From: Lutjanus erythropterus
Taxonomy: Eukaryota > Chordata > Actinopteri > Lutjaniformes > Lutjanidae
Length of the DNA: 64,000 bases
Reading direction: 5' to 3'
Assembly: GCA_020091685.1 (NCBI GenBank)
Contig: CM034603.1
Coordinates: 33,465,696 to 33,529,695, forward strand
In this document: positions 35,561 through 49,500 of the stretch, piece by piece
Layout of the letters: each line of letters starts with the position of its first letter
Position numbering within the stretch: position 1 is the stretch's first letter
Position numbers and translations under genes: made by a program
The notes under the pieces: generated by a model
The model's database searches: none
What the model was told of the DNA's origin: nothing
The model's input: only the letters and a program-made list of their open reading frames with translations

Positions 35561-37048
35561 TTCAAGCTACAGAGATTCAGTTGGAAGCTACAATAGTACT
35601 GAGAGCTGAACACACAGACTTTCTCTGCTCTACAAACAAACAAAATAAAACAGAAAGACAAACTTGTCTACTTTCAACAGGATAAAAGTATTATTACTTA
35701 CTATTTTAGCAGGTTGAGCTGCATTTAAGAAACCTGCGTATAAACATTAAATTTAGTGTAAAATGGTATTACCACAGAAGTGTTTTTTTTTTCCTGTCAG
35801 ATCTCTTAAATTACATGAATAAAGGTTATGAAGTAACGTTCGTAGCCTATGTCCAGTCCTCTGAATCCACCCACTCCACTGAGTGGACTGATTCTCTGAA
35901 TATGGAAATTAAGTGTAAACAGTTGACACTTCAGCACCAACAATAACTGCCTAGCCGAGCTTTATGCATGTTCAAACTTCTACAAACAGCCAAAAATGAT
36001 CATGCAAAGATTAGATGGTGCTTTGACAGAGCAGTTCATTTAACCCAGTGGTGTCCAACTTGATTTATACAAAATAAATCAGATTGGCTTACAAAGTGTT
36101 GACTTTTGTTTCTAATCTATTTAACAATCCAATCCATGGATGACACATCTGTTTTCTTGTTGAACTTACATGCAAAGCAGGACAATAAGGTTTGCCAAGT
36201 AAATCTCTCAACTCACTTGTTAGAAAAAATAAAAAATAAATAAACTATTACACTATCTTGATAAGTATTGCAGCTAATTTTCATGCAAAATGAGAAACAG
36301 TTGTTTTTAGCCTCTCAATTGTAAGATTTACTGCTTTTCTTCTTTAATTATAATAATAAACAGTCTATCTTTGTGTGTAAGACCGACCAGCGGGGCATTT
36401 AAAGACATCACCTTGGACTATGAAAAACCAGGACCAAAAATGCACAGGGGCAAGTACATGTCAACTTTGGGCTAGTAGATTTCTGACCCACTTCAAGGCT
36501 GAACCCTTCAAGGTGTGACAAAGGGTCACAAATTAAGAGATTGACTCATTGGTTGGAAATGATTAGTATAGTTCTTCTCTAAAAGAAAATTAGGATCACA
36601 AAACAAACAATCAAACAATCAATAACAGACAGGTTTTGCTTATCCCTGAGGCGCTGAATGCACTGACATGTCACATTCAGTCAGTGCAGAGATGCAGTCA
36701 ACTCTTCCATCACATTATGTGGGATGCAAGACGACAAATGCTCTGACCCCAGTTTGACCACAGAAGTGACCATTTCACGCTGCATTCAGGTGCGCTGCGT
36801 GACTATTTCTGACGCTGGCTGAAAGAAGTTCTGCACGCTAAAACACCGCAAGAGGCGACAAACTAACAGGCATAGAAATATAAGTCGGTTTCTCGACGTT
36901 AACCGTCGTTGTCAACGGTCCAACGTGGACTGAAGACACTTTTTTTTTAATGGAAAACATCCTACTCGCCTACCTACAACCACACGTAACCTAGTGCTCC
37001 AAATCCTGTGGTCAGCAGCTCGTCCGGTGTAAACAGAGAAACACTCAC
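35561..37048. other. Intergenic or first intron, no exon seen
   Basis: AT-rich DNA with no convincing coding segment. If the 37-kb block is a minus-strand first exon, this is the start of its first intron. Confidence 0.4.
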
Positions 37049-37325
37049 CGAGCAGAAAGTCAACTCGTCTCCAAACGACACTTTTCTGTGAGGTCAGAGG
37101 AGCAGAGGCGTCTCTTCTTCTCCGCTGGAGACGGAAACGTTACTCCAGCGCTGTTACATGTGTTTCGGCGGTGTAGCGACGGTTTCTTTGTTGCGATAAA
37201 CAGCAGCTCGATACATCCAGACAGCCAGCGTCCCGATGCCGAGTGTCCATTTACTCCGCACGGCGACCGCTGATTGGTCGCTTTCACCACAACACAGCAT
37301 TCGACTGTGTCGCTATTGGCTCAGG
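37049..37325 (-). promoter_or_regulatory. CpG-rich promoter and untranslated first exon of a minus-strand gene
   Basis: The block is CpG-rich against AT-rich flanks. On the minus strand it reads CCAAT twice (in GAGCCAATAGCGAC near 37318 and GCGACCAATCAGCGG near 37280). About 230 bp further on is a perfect splice donor, CTCG/GTGAGT, with the exon ending at 37049. No long ATG frame lies between, but one ATG is followed directly by TAA (within CATGTAA near 37158). I infer a noncoding first exon of a gene lying to the left. In the human map SPSB4 is next downstream of SLC25A36 on the same strand and could be it, but no SPRY-domain exon is visible here. Confidence 0.45.
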
Positions 37326-37329
37326 CTCG

Positions 37330-40300
37330 CATGGTGCGTTCAGGGGCTCCTCGTGAACTCAAACTCCTTTTGTAAAATTCATTAAGCTGTACAAAAATAA
37401 TAACACTACTACTGCTACACCTCAGCTCTTACTACTACTGCTACTATTACTACTTTTTTACTTTTTGTTTATTTTTAATAAGCAAAGCAAACATTCAAAG
37501 AAACCCACCCTCCCATCTCCGACAACAACAACAATCTCTATATTGTTTTAAAATTTTTATGTTTTAGTTTTCAATTATTTTACTCTCTTATTTTAATAGA
37601 TTAATCTGCTTTATCTTGCTCTTTTTAATTGTTATTTTAACTTGAAACTACCTTTGTGTATGAAATGTGTTTTATAAAGAAAAAAAATAAACTGATAAGA
37701 GACGCTTAAAGATAACATTTAATATAGTGAATAATAAAAGTCCATGGAAAAATTTAAATGAAATAAACATAAGCAGAAAAAACACACATACACATTCTCA
37801 AACATAAATAAAAATATTTAAACAAGTACTATAACAGCTACTACTAATAGTAATGATAATAAAAGCAAAATATGGCTGATTTGGAGTAAATTTTTTGGAT
37901 ATACTGTATTGTGATAATCTCTTTTATGATTTTATGTATTACATTTCTGCAGATGTTTTTCAGTAAATGTAATATATTGCATACATGTTTTCATATTCCC
38001 TATGATGGTATTTTAACAGCTGTTAACTTAACTATTATCCTCCTGCTCATATCTGAATTGTTGATACCCAGTTTTCAGCACTGACCCGTTAACACACAGT
38101 TCACTGCTTCAGTTTTTGATTAGTTTATCTGATTTTAGGCACACTGAAACTGTCACTGACACCACTCGACTTGTCACCTAACATTTTCGACGATTACAAC
38201 TCCTTTCAGTGCTTGAGCTTCACAGAAATAAATAGATACTTCAACTGTAACTTTTGTTTTAACTGCCATAGTCAACTTCTTTCAGTAACTGTATTTCAAC
38301 TGCCCCTGAAACTTCAACATCTTTCAGTTTATCAATTAGTTCAAAAATTTCAACTGTAGGTTTTTATGATTAATTTTTACGTTAATTTTCTTCAGAAAGT
38401 GTTAAATTTTCTGTTTATGCTTTATGTGCAACTGTTACCTTGACCTGGACCATTTAAAGAATTTAAACAAAATTTGACGAAACTATTTTATATATAAGTA
38501 CATCAGTGTATGTTACATATATATTATATATAAAAGATAGTGTAATATCTGATCTACTTCATTTTTCCGACAGCACTTGAAGGTATCATTATCACCCTGT
38601 TTTATTTCTCTGTTCTTGTGAACATCACAGTTTGTGGTTTCCAGTAGAATCTTTATCACTGATCAAATCAGTGGGCTCTTAAGTGGAAGTCAATCCAAAT
38701 ACACAACTAAAAGACCAATGGACTGATCAGCTGTAATTTCTAACATTCTGGCTATTTTGTTTAAATTAAACAAAGTGGGACTGATTGATTTGCTTCGAGC
38801 TGTGTGCTGTTTGTGCTGATCAACCGTAACCGTTGGACTACAGAATCAATACAAACTATTACAGCTGCAATCAGCAGTGATCGGGTCCTCGCACCTCCAT
38901 GCGTGTCGGGGTGTGTGGCAGCCACAGCTCTGTAGCCAGATTCTGAATTTTCACATGTTTTAGACACTGCAGGAAGGAGGTCATTGTCACATCCTGTTTC
39001 TAGGTGGCATTACAGGACTGATTTTTAGTTCTTGGTGTGGACAGCCCTTTAAAGATTACAATCACATTTATTTTGTAATTTAATTACATAACTAGTCAAA
39101 TGTAAATACTCTCCAGCACTTACAGCAACCAATTAAGCATATGTGTGAATTTTCTTTTCTTCTTTTCTTTGACCTTAATCCACCATAATCTAATTAGTTC
39201 AAAGAGTTCATTTGTGCAAAGTTTGAGGGAATTCCCTCAGTGTGATCTTGAGATATCGTGTTCATACGAATGTGATAACATGTGATGACATAACTCCAGT
39301 GGCCGCGGCTGTCGTCAGTGTGGAGTCATAAAAAAGTTCCTTAAAGGTGTTTCAAGATTTCTGAATCACAGAGGTCCTTCAGCATGCAGTCGTGAACATA
39401 CAGAGAAAAAAATTAAGCCGATCGGTACAGTAGTATTTGAGATTAGCTGCAGAGAAACTTCAGGTGACCCCAACCCAGTCCTGTTGCTTGAGGAAAGAAG
39501 CCAAAGATAAAGGCATGTGACTGAAATATGATCAGATACTCCATGCATTGTTGGTGGACCTGAGAAAACCTGGGAATAAAAATGTGTCTGAGATTAAAAT
39601 GACGTTTGGTGTAATGTTATAAACTTCACAATACAGCATTATCAAGGTCTTTGGGCTTTTCTGACCACAACTGAGTGAGTGTTGCTATGACTACGACTGA
39701 ATATCATCAGGCTGTGCCTCTTATCAAACGTGAAGTTTGGGGCAGATTGGACAAAGTACACTGAAGTTACAGCAGCTTCCTGTTTCGTGGTAAAACATCA
39801 AAATTCGATGCCAAGCCTAGATTGAACCCTTTAATGATAGCTGAATCTTTTAGTAACTTTTGACCATAATGTAGTCTAGATCACACAGTTGTTCTGAAGT
39901 AGAGCTGATGAATTCTGTAGGAAGAGTTTGTAAAAATACAATGCCTGGAAACAGTCAAAAATGAACACTAAAAAACTACAAATTGGATGATTTCCTGATG
40001 GGTTTAGGCTAGAGCTCCAAGAGGCTTTTTTCTACGTCTGGGCATGATACCAATTTCCATGTATGTAGGTAAAACATGCTGCGGAGGCTGCATGTAAATT
40101 TACAGATGTAAATTTTCGCCCCGACTGATGCCTGTGGCAGGTTTGATGAGTTTTCAAGCACAGTTGGCCCCTCAAAACATGATTCACTTGGTAGAAAAAA
40201 AGAAAAATATCTCTTTGCATTACAGTAAGGTCCTCACAGATCAGTGCTTGGGCTCTAAATATCTTATGGGCATTTTTTATTATAGGCTAAGTCTCAGCCA

Positions 40301-41692
40301 CGACATGTATGATGACTGATTATTCCAATTTCCATTTAGCCTTATCCATTGATTCATTCTGCTGGAGGTTATCAGACGTGAACCAGAGAGAGAGAGCTAA
40401 ACAGAAATCGATGCTTTTATTGGCCTCTAATGTCTAAACATGAAAATGATCATGAAGATGTGTGCAAGATGTGACTGTGTGGGCCTTTGTTAGTGTGTGT
40501 GTGTGTGTGTGCTTAATGGAAGAACCCACCTTATTTAAATTCATTAAAACTTTTTATTTTTTTTAAATTATGACATTTTTTCATTGTAAATTAGAGAACT
40601 CAGTAAACTTGAACTTGTGCACTGCTCAATGCTCAATTCTATCAGGAGCTATTTGTCTCCCCCTGGTGGTGATTGTAGATAAATACAAACAGTTTATTTG
40701 TTTGTACACCCCCCCCCCCAAGACTTTCCACACTTCCATTTCTACAATTAGTTTCTTAAACAATTACAATTTGCATTGCTTGTAATTTACAAAACTGGAG
40801 TTGCACCATCACTGTCCATGTATATACATTATTTTACATACTATGCATGTATATATTATGTATATATGTATTTATTTGACTGTATACTGAGCATCTTAAA
40901 TTAAATTAGATTCTATTTTGAACATGTTAAAAACAATAAAATATACAGGTAATTTTTTTTTGCCCAAATTTCCACAACACAAAAGAGCACAAATGAAAAT
41001 CAACCTACACATCCTGTCCTGTCTTACTGTGCTAATTCCTCTCTCTGATCATTTGTTTCATACACATTCAGTATATTGTTTTTAGACGTTTGTTTAAAAT
41101 TATATAATGAGCAACTTTGGCACAAAAATTTCCTTACAGATGGTTTAAATTCCATCATATCTAAGAAAGAACGTGAAGCATCAGTAAGTTTTTGAGATTC
41201 TTCATTCTGAGCTATTTTACATGTTGTAATACGCTCACTGAAAGGAAAGATTATTATTATGTACAGTATATAAGTCAAATATTGGGATTTTTCATCAATC
41301 ATTTCTAACATCCAAATAACAGAGTCTCTTTTCAAGGTAGGACATGTCAGTTGCTGTTTGTAAACTCACCAGAAAGTCAACAAATATTGATGTTTGGGGT
41401 TGGTAAAGCTTCCTGCACACAACACAAAATGAGAAAATAAGAAAATACAGGCAGAGTTTCTTTAGGTTTCTACAGATACAGTCACCACCACACATTTCTA
41501 CTGGGTCATAAGTGATGATTGCAAGGATTATTTTTTATGAGTCTATATATTGTTTGCAGGAAAATCCTGCATAGTATGCCTTTAACCCTCAGGACTACAA
41601 AGTGAAAACGCCTGCACAAAAATATACATAAATAAATAAATAAACAAAGGAGGAAAAAAAAAGCTGATATGATTTTAGTTGCAAGTGGATTT
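37330..41692. other. Intergenic spacer between slc25a36 3' end and the 37-kb promoter
   Basis: Very AT-rich at 37.4-38.6 kb. At 39165-39275 is a dispersed repeat ending GAGATATCGTGTTCATACGA, shared with slc25a36 intron 6 (47.6 kb). From 39420 to about 40080 the text (GCCGATCGGTACAGTAG, GCAGCTTCCTGTTTCGTGG) looks like a LINE-tail-type repeat. No gene. Confidence 0.45.
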
Positions 41693-43459
41693 TTTATTTA
41701 CTTTTGTGTTTAAAAAACAAACAAACAAACAAAAAATACATCAATGATTGAGCTGGCAAGAACTAATGTTCCAGGTTTCATTCAGCCCTGCTTGAGGCCG
41801 AACGCCGTCCAAGCACACGGGCTGAAGATATCGAATTGCATACAGACACTGAAATGAGAGGTATAGAAAAAAAAGTGAAATGCTTGTCCAGTTGTCTGTT
41901 CATCTCACATTTTGGTAATTTGAGCTCAAGTATTACTGCAACAGAGCCAAAGACATAAAAGCTATTAGTGTTTTACAGGAAAACATGGACATTTAAAATG
42001 ACTCAGCAATTTTTTTTTTTTTTTCAAGCACCGACAGCAACTATGAGCTATGAGCAACATGTCAAAAATCAATAACTATTACAAGGTTCAACACAGGCCT
42101 CGCTTCGCCTCTGAAATGATCCTGCAACAAAGAGGGAGTAAAAGTTAGAGCGTCCAAGAACAACATGAGTGAACGCGCCAGTAATGAAATAAACAATACT
42201 TTTAAACCGTGCAGTTTGTCATTTCTGTACGCTGAGACCACAGCAGCTGGGTCAGAGGAGGAGTGGAGGGAAAGATTTTAAATCTCATCTGAAAGGATGC
42301 TTTCATAATAAACTATCAGCTCGTATTCAAGGGAAAATTTGAATACGGTGCTTGGATACAATTTGTAAAAATCTGTGCCAAATCTTCTCTAATAGATGAT
42401 CGTTTAAAAAGGGTTCATTTGTTCTTAACAACAACCCTCTTCAGTAACAGACTGGTTTAGCAATTTTTGGATCTCAAATTCAGATTTTAACAGCCTCAGC
42501 TCGCTGTGGTGCCCTGCACGCTGTAGAACAATGAATCCAGTTCTTCAACTCTTAACATTTCCATCTTGATATCCTGAACATGTTTTGCTAGGAGAACCAA
42601 GAATAATCTGACAGAAAGTAAAGAACAATGTAAACATTACCAGTGACAGGAACATCCAAACTTTACAAAATGGAACACTTTTCATGACCGCGGTAAAATG
42701 GCCGACCGACGCTGCAGCACAAATGCTTAAAGCGAAGTATTTGTCCTGCAGCGTTTGTGAGCTTTCACATAAGCACAAATGTTTGCATGACAGCGACATA
42801 CAAATACAAAAAAAACCAAAAAAACTCACAACTTATACTGTAAGAAAAATCAGCCAAGCAATATCAATATCGATGTCAACAGTTCATGTCAAAACAAGGT
42901 TAAATTGCACAAAAATGAAAGCAATAATTTGCAAACGCAAACTACAGCATGATCATACATGGGCCTTTAGAGAAAAAACAAATGATATGCATATACATCA
43001 TCTATATTATATACACACATCTGAACATCCTTCACAACTACTGAGAACTCTAAACTGTACAATATATCTGCTATGAGAACAGTTGCTCAAAATACCATTT
43101 TGATATACAGTAATACTTCTTTTCTTTTACAATGTACAAGTTAAAACTGTCCACACCATAAAATGCAAAGCACAAGCCCCAAAAGGCCACAAAAGTGCAT
43201 GTTATCAGGTCAGTTGGAAGCCACTAGAGGAAAGGACTGGCACGAGAGTGGGAACGAAAGCTGCCATGTATCGCACAGCAGCTTTTCCACGCACACCCCC
43301 AAACCGCAGCGTCTTGCAAGATTAATAGTTAGTGGAGGGAAATCTGGAGTAGATATTAATTATACATGCAGGCACACATGACTACAGATGCACACACACA
43401 CACACACACACACAGATCATCACGGTGGAAGTTACCAACATGTTAGACATACATCGGCT

Positions 43460-44277
43460 CTGTTCGGACCTGGTATTAACACGAGTCCTGGGTGATCTGA
43501 TCAGGTGTGAACGCACTCAGGACACATTTGACATCCATGTGATAATGTTGTTTTAGCAGTGTGAACGCAATGTGTCCTGGGCCACGTTCCTTTATACTCC
43601 GCTGACGTTTTGCAGGTACATCATTCGGTTCATTGTAATGCAACTTATGTGTCTGAGCTCGGATGTTTGTAGACATGCTAGTAACTGCAATATCCTCAGA
43701 CTGCCTTTAAAAACTGTGCTGTTGAGTGAGAAGAAACTTTATAAACTTTGTGAAGCTCTGGTATGACATTTTTTTGATTATTTCTGCCTTCCTGTAAATT
43801 CAGCATTAAATGTAAATTGTTTCTTTCTTTGTAAAAACAGTGTTGCACTGGGACACACACTTTTACTTTCTCTGACTCTTGTCATTAATGCCTTTCTCCG
43901 TCATCTGATTTCCACACAGTCAGAGGAAGTAAAAGTTCGAGTCCTGCTAATAATTCATTTATAAAATCCCAGCGCACCACGGAGCATCTCCACCGGGCTG
44001 CTGACAGCGCAGGTAAAACACGAGGCTCATTACGGGCTGATAGAGGAGGAGTTAAGTGGGCCGCTGAAGTTTAATCTTCCTATTGAACAACCAAATGGGC
44101 AGTAATGAACATTAAACTGACACAACAGCCCTCATGTTTATTTGCATACAGAGCGGGGAAGTGAGATCTGATTACAAGTGGTCACTTGAGACGCATCTGG
44201 AGAAGCAATCTAATGCTAGGTGAGAACTCAGAGCTGTCTACTTGCCCAAGATGCATGTTAATACCAGGTGTGAACAG
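43460..44277. mobile_element. Inverted-repeat element with CTGTTCACACCTGGTATTAAC ends
   Basis: CTGTTCGGACCTGGTATTAA at 43460 pairs with TTAATACCAGGTGTGAACAG ending at 44277, and the similarity continues inward (GAGTCCTGGG / CCCAAGATGC). It is about 818 bp with no ORF of note. It abuts the CA microsatellite at 44279. Its position is inside the probable 3' UTR region of slc25a36. Confidence 0.7.
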
Positions 44278-44278
44278 G

Positions 44279-44335
<57 letters not shown>
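44279..44335. repeat. (CA)n microsatellite, 57 bp
   Basis: A pure CA run followed by a (CT)n/(CACT)n tail. Confidence 0.95.
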
Positions 44336-44338
<3 letters not shown>

Positions 44339-46325
44339 CTCTCTCACTCACTCACACACACACAAACAGATGATGGGGTAACGATGAAACTCCATCAACA
44401 TTCTCCCACTCCCAACGTTTCCCCACACGGTCACATTATATTCAAGTAGTGGCACTCCAATGGTAGATGCTTAGTCATGGTACCTCTTGGACAATCACAC
44501 ACTTCACATCTCAAAAAGGACACGTTGGTCTTGTGTTTTCACACAAGATTTTCACAACCTGAGCAGTGACTGTGTGCAGGCAGAAGCTGGCCTCGTCTTC
44601 AGTTTTAACAATGAGAAACTATGGGCAGAAATATGTGGCACTAGAAACTGGATTGAGACATAATTTGGATTTATATTGTTTAATTTGAATAACTGCGCTG
44701 AAAAAAAAACCAAATAGCATATTTTGGCCTGGAACTGGATTCTAATAAAAATGAGTGTAATATTATGAAATTTAATTAATGTACTCTGAAACTGTATTTG
44801 ATTGTCACTGAAAATTGAACTATCTATATACTTTCAAATTCAGGTCTTGCAATTCAAAATCAGTTCAACAATCGAATGCAGATTCACAAAACTTCGTTGT
44901 GCTGATTAGGAGAAAACTTTCTTGAAATTTTGCTCCCATGATCCGTCTTGTTTTTCCACATACATCAATCCTTAAAGTCCGCAGGTCAGTGGGAGTGAAG
45001 GAAATGGTCAAGAACATCAGCCAAATTTCAACCTCAGGACCTTTGCCCAGGGATTAGGAACTGTTAGAAGAACTTAGTGTGTTTCCACCACACGGACCAG
45101 GGTCTAAATTAAGTTCCAGAGACATTATTTTACCCCCCAAAAAGTCCTGCTCCTGCTCAGGGGGCAGTGCTTTAAAAAAGCAGAGGAGTTTGCAGTGGTG
45201 AGCATTTCTGATTGGTTGTGTACTTGCAGCCTTTTATTTCAGACATAGCTTTTTTTTTTTTAAACTGTTGTCGCTGTTAAGTTAAACAATGCAGATTCAA
45301 ATTCACTGTCAAATTAAATTATTCAAGATAAGCAATTCAAATTAAAACATACAAATTCAGATTCGAGTGACACACGTTTCTGCCTGTAAGAAACTGAAGG
45401 CCAACTTCAGCCGAAGCATGTCACCACCAGGCACCGAGTTACAGAGGAATAAAACACTGAACGAAATTCAGCTTTTCAACCCACTCTTTGTAAACACAAG
45501 CTGGTTTTCTGAGGCGTGTGTTTGAGTGTCAGGCCATCACAAGCTCATCACTGTGTTTCCTTGTGTTGGGCCACTAAGCTCACTGCTGTGTATGAACTTC
45601 AGGCCATCGAGGGGGGAGGGTTGACTGCAGTGTTTTCGGAGGGGAATGCTTGAAGCCAAACCGTCTGTAGTGCAAAGATGGGTGGTTCAAGTGCCTCTGT
45701 TTTAAATGCCAACTTCTTTCTGACATTCTGCTTTAAATGAACATTCCTTATCTAATCGTACAGTAGTCACAGCACTGAGAGCAAGTGCAGACAAAATAGT
45801 ACCAAGTAGAGATTTTTAGACTGTTGAAATTGGCTTACATTTGGTTATAACCTGTTCTGTCATATTGAGTTGCCTCCAAGCATTCCCCTTTTACAATATC
45901 ATCTCTATCCGAGAGTGAAAAAGACTTTTCACTCCTCACTCAAAGAGAAGGACGCAAACTAAAACCCTTCCGTTTAAGGCCACTGAATTGTGCTTAAAAT
46001 CTTTTCCTTCAGAGGAACCCTTCGTTTACCAGGTGCCAAAATCTTTCTGTGTCAGTGCCTCCTTTCTTGCCCTACCCAAATTACCTCTTCTGTGAACTGT
46101 AGCGCCCTCTATCTGTTCCAGCAGTCTGATAAAGGGAACTGGAGGTGATGATGCTGATATGGTAACAAAGGACTTTCCTCCTTGTCTTTTTGTCCTCTTC
46201 TGGTCCACTAGAGTATGTTTTTTTTTCCTTTGGTCTTCATTCTGTCCTCCTTGCCAAAGGGCCTCCTTCTCAGTCATTTGCTGGCTGCCTCCCTCTTATA
46301 ACAGGAGGGAGACGTAGCTGGTGGG

Positions 46326-46519
46326 CTAACGGCCGAGCAGGTAGACCACAACTTCATAGGTGCACATCATGATGGCGGTGTTAGGGATCTGTCTGACGAG
46401 GTGGGTGGTGAGGCCGCGGTACAGCGCCCGGTATCCCTCCTCCCTGGGTACCGTCAGCAGAGTTTGGAAGAAGGAGCGATACTTGCTGCCTTCCTCTCGT
46501 AGCCGTGTGCGAATCACCT
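46326..46519 (-). CDS. slc25a36: slc25a36 terminal coding exon 7
   Basis: This 194-bp coding part begins after acceptor CTGCAG with the last two bases of Glu248 and runs to a TAG stop at 46326-46328. It encodes residues 249-311, including [20 protein letters not shown] in helix 6 and the end VVYLLGR. In-frame reading upstream of the acceptor is intronic. The 3' UTR follows to the left. Confidence 0.96.
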
Positions 46520-49500
46520 CTGCAGGTCGAAAAGAGAGACAGAAAAGTGTGTTAAGTGTGTTGCAACCCTCCTCCAAGAAGACATGTGCAGCAAAAAATT
46601 ATTATGCTCTGCTTAAAGTTTTAAAAGGATGTTACATCGCCCATTTTTGAAGATTAATTTTTTATTCAAGTGGACTCATCCCCTCTTGGTTGTGTGCAGC
46701 CAGCGAGGCATGTTTTTTATTTCATTGTGCCTATTTGCAGTCAGTTTGTGTGTGATATTAGTGTGTGTTTATTTTGTACATTGTCATGTATTTTGAACAG
46801 TTTTACTGTGGATTTGATAACCATGATGTTGACTGAAGTCCAGTCCCACTGATTTATACCTACTGTTATAAATCTATTTACTGATCCATCTTTTGGTATA
46901 CGAGCTGTCCATCAACCTGTCTCATCTCAGCCTTCAACTAGAGACACTGACTGTGTCCCAGAATGACTTCAGACAAACCCAACAGGACGTATCTGAACTG
47001 CTGCATTCAGCTGTGGGCTGCACGGAGGTGTAGAGTGATAGTGATATTTATAGCATGAGTGGACCAGGATATTTTAAAATAAGAAAAATGACTCACTGCC
47101 TCACTCAAAATGAAACACGTCTCAATGATTATTTATATTTTAACTTTTATCACATGTTTTGGAGGCTGGAACAAATGAAGAAATAGGATTGGTCATTTTG
47201 ATTCATATGAGTTACAGTGATCTAATTTGATCAATGATTGACTATGAAGACTTTATTATTTTCAAACCTAAAAATAATCAGTCAGAGGGGATTCCCTAAG
47301 ACAAACTGGGGTTGGTGATCTAATGATCTATTATTTGAGGGGTTCATGATGTGAAAACGTTTCGGAACCCTGGTTTTAACTGATGAGCAAAGACATGAGA
47401 GTGGTATTAATCTTCTTTAACTCTCAGCAATAAAGTGAATACACTCATTTCCAGATATTAAATTATTTCTTTAATGTCTCGCCAGCTATATTTAGGTAAA
47501 GTAATTATTAGAATTGGTCTTGGTTGTATGCCACTCAAGTTGCAATTTGCATTTGTGTCGTGCAGATTTTGAAGAAACCTGTTTTGTGAGGTCACAGTTA
47601 CTCTGACCTTTGACCTCCAAATTCTAACCAGTCCATCCATCCAAATTCTAGCGGACGTTTGTACCAACTTTGAAAAAATTCCACCCAGGTGTTCGTGAGA
47701 TATCGTGTTCACAAGAATGGGACGGACAAACGGATGTTTGGACGACGAAAACTTGAGAAAAATGATACCCTAATATTTTTATATTTACATGTTGGATTTG
47801 TTCTTTGAATTTAAGCATGACTTTATAACTAAGTATAAAAAAAACTAAGGGATAAGTCTCTATAGTCTATATCTCTTTGTTTTGTTTTGTTTCTTAATGA
47901 AACCCATGAAAAGACCAAATCCAACAGAGTCCCCTGACGAGTATTGGCCGTGTAACCGGAGTTGATGTCATGTTTTCCCATGTTTGCCATGGACTTCATT
48001 TGTTCTTCAAAAACAGATCAATGAACCACACTGTTAACATGTTCCTCCATGTCGATGAACAGGTCCACTGTAGTTTATTTTAAGTAGACGCTTCATCCTG
48101 CTGCCATGAACACTCATTAGAGCACTTCAGGGAGACTAAAGGAGTCCAGAACAAGCACTTCCACAATTTTCTTCTGTTTAACAATCATTTAAAAACCACT
48201 GCGCCCAGCTGTTGGAGGAAATGAATGAGCATTTTTAAAAAAACAAATGGAAAGTATATCTTCCAGTGCCACAGAGCAGACTGGACAAGTTGGAAAGTAC
48301 TCAGAGACAGACTATCACATTGCTCTTTTCAAGGGAAAATAAGGTGAGCGGGACAGAAAGTTACCGTGAGGGTAGGCGATGGAGGTGGCGCAGGTCTTGG
48401 AGGTGGCTGCTGCGAGCATCATGCCCACAAAGTCAGAGGCGTCTTTGACGGACTCGTCCTCTTCGTCCATGCTGGCCTGGGCCTTGGACTCCAGCAGTTT
48501 ACGTTTGATGCTCTCATATATGACAAAATGGATAACAGTCTCAGAGATGCCAGCGTACGAGGCCGACATGCCCCTGTAGAAACCTCGCAGGCCGTCCATC
48601 TGGTACACCCGCCGCACGCACTCGAATGCGTTCATTCGCCGCTCACCCCGGTTTCTGTAATCATACAGAGACGTTTTGTTTAAGTCCAGTAACGGTTAGT
48701 TTTTATTCTCATTATTAATCATAGGAAAATGAATGAGTCAACCCACTGAGGTTCCTCACCTGGTTTCCAGCTGCAGACGGGTCTTGATCAGCCAGATGGG
48801 GTTGGTGGCTGTGATGGCGGTGAATCCTGGGAAATTCAGAGGAGGTCAGAGGTTCAGACAGACGCAGAGACATTTGGAAGAACACAATCTAATCAGCTAC
48901 ATTAAATTCTCTATTACTGTACAAGGACAGTGAGAAAACACTTAACTAAACAGAATCAGAGAATTACTGTATAGATGATGTGAGAACATGTCTGTGTTAA
49001 TTTAATCTTTCTCTGAAAAATCATTGAGTTCCAGACAAAAAAAAAAAAAAAAGCATGCTTTTCCATATTCAGATATTGATCCTCGGCTCTCTGATCTCTT
49101 CCTAAAGTAAAGTTTATTAATTTACAACAGAGAATGAAGGCAGCAGCTGTGAGTTTTTTCATATATTCAATCTATCATCATTAAAAAGAAAAGCTAACTG
49201 CAAACACTGGGAAATGAGAACAAGCAGCAAATTCATTTCAGGTTCTTGAGTGGGGCAGATTATTATTATACTGCTGTAAATCATTTATTTGAAATGTTAA
49301 TGAGAGCTCTTGTGTTTCTAATAAAAAATAATCTGCTGTTAAAATGAACACAGTCTGTTTTTTGTTTGTTTTTAATATCATTACACTTTCAATGTTCTCT
49401 GTCATACACATATAAGTACTGACAAGTACTTCTGACAAGCAAATCTGTCATTACACAACTTCAAGTAACAACAAACTGAGTTTGATTCACACTGTTTTCT

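Larger units (their letters stand above)
41693..46325 (-). other. slc25a36: Probable slc25a36 3' UTR and downstream flank
   Basis: No credible coding ORF appears between the stop codon and 41.6 kb, and the sequence is AT-rich and UTR-like. On the minus strand AATAAA hexamers occur at 45233-45238, inside the inserted element near 44.14 kb, and at 41693-41698. I take the last as the furthest plausible poly(A) signal. The true 3' end cannot be fixed without transcript data. The stretch is broken by an inverted-repeat element (43460-44277) and a CA microsatellite. Confidence 0.35.

Noticed and set aside
37060..37290. 76-codon minus and 61-codon plus ORFs in the CpG block
   Set aside because: Both are explained by high GC content. 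The minus frame lacks an ATG start, and the splice donor supports an untranslated exon.
1..41692. A complete spsb4 gene in the left part
   Set aside because: Human synteny suggests it, but no SPRY-domain coding exon (expected as a large ORF) is present in any frame.
42684..43076. 130-codon plus-strand ORF
   Set aside because: AT-rich, no bias and no domain; lies antisense to the probable slc25a36 3' UTR.
43960..44170. Conserved-element candidate right of 43.9 kb
   Set aside because: It lies inside the inverted-repeat element 43460-44277, so any recurrence is better explained as transposon sequence.
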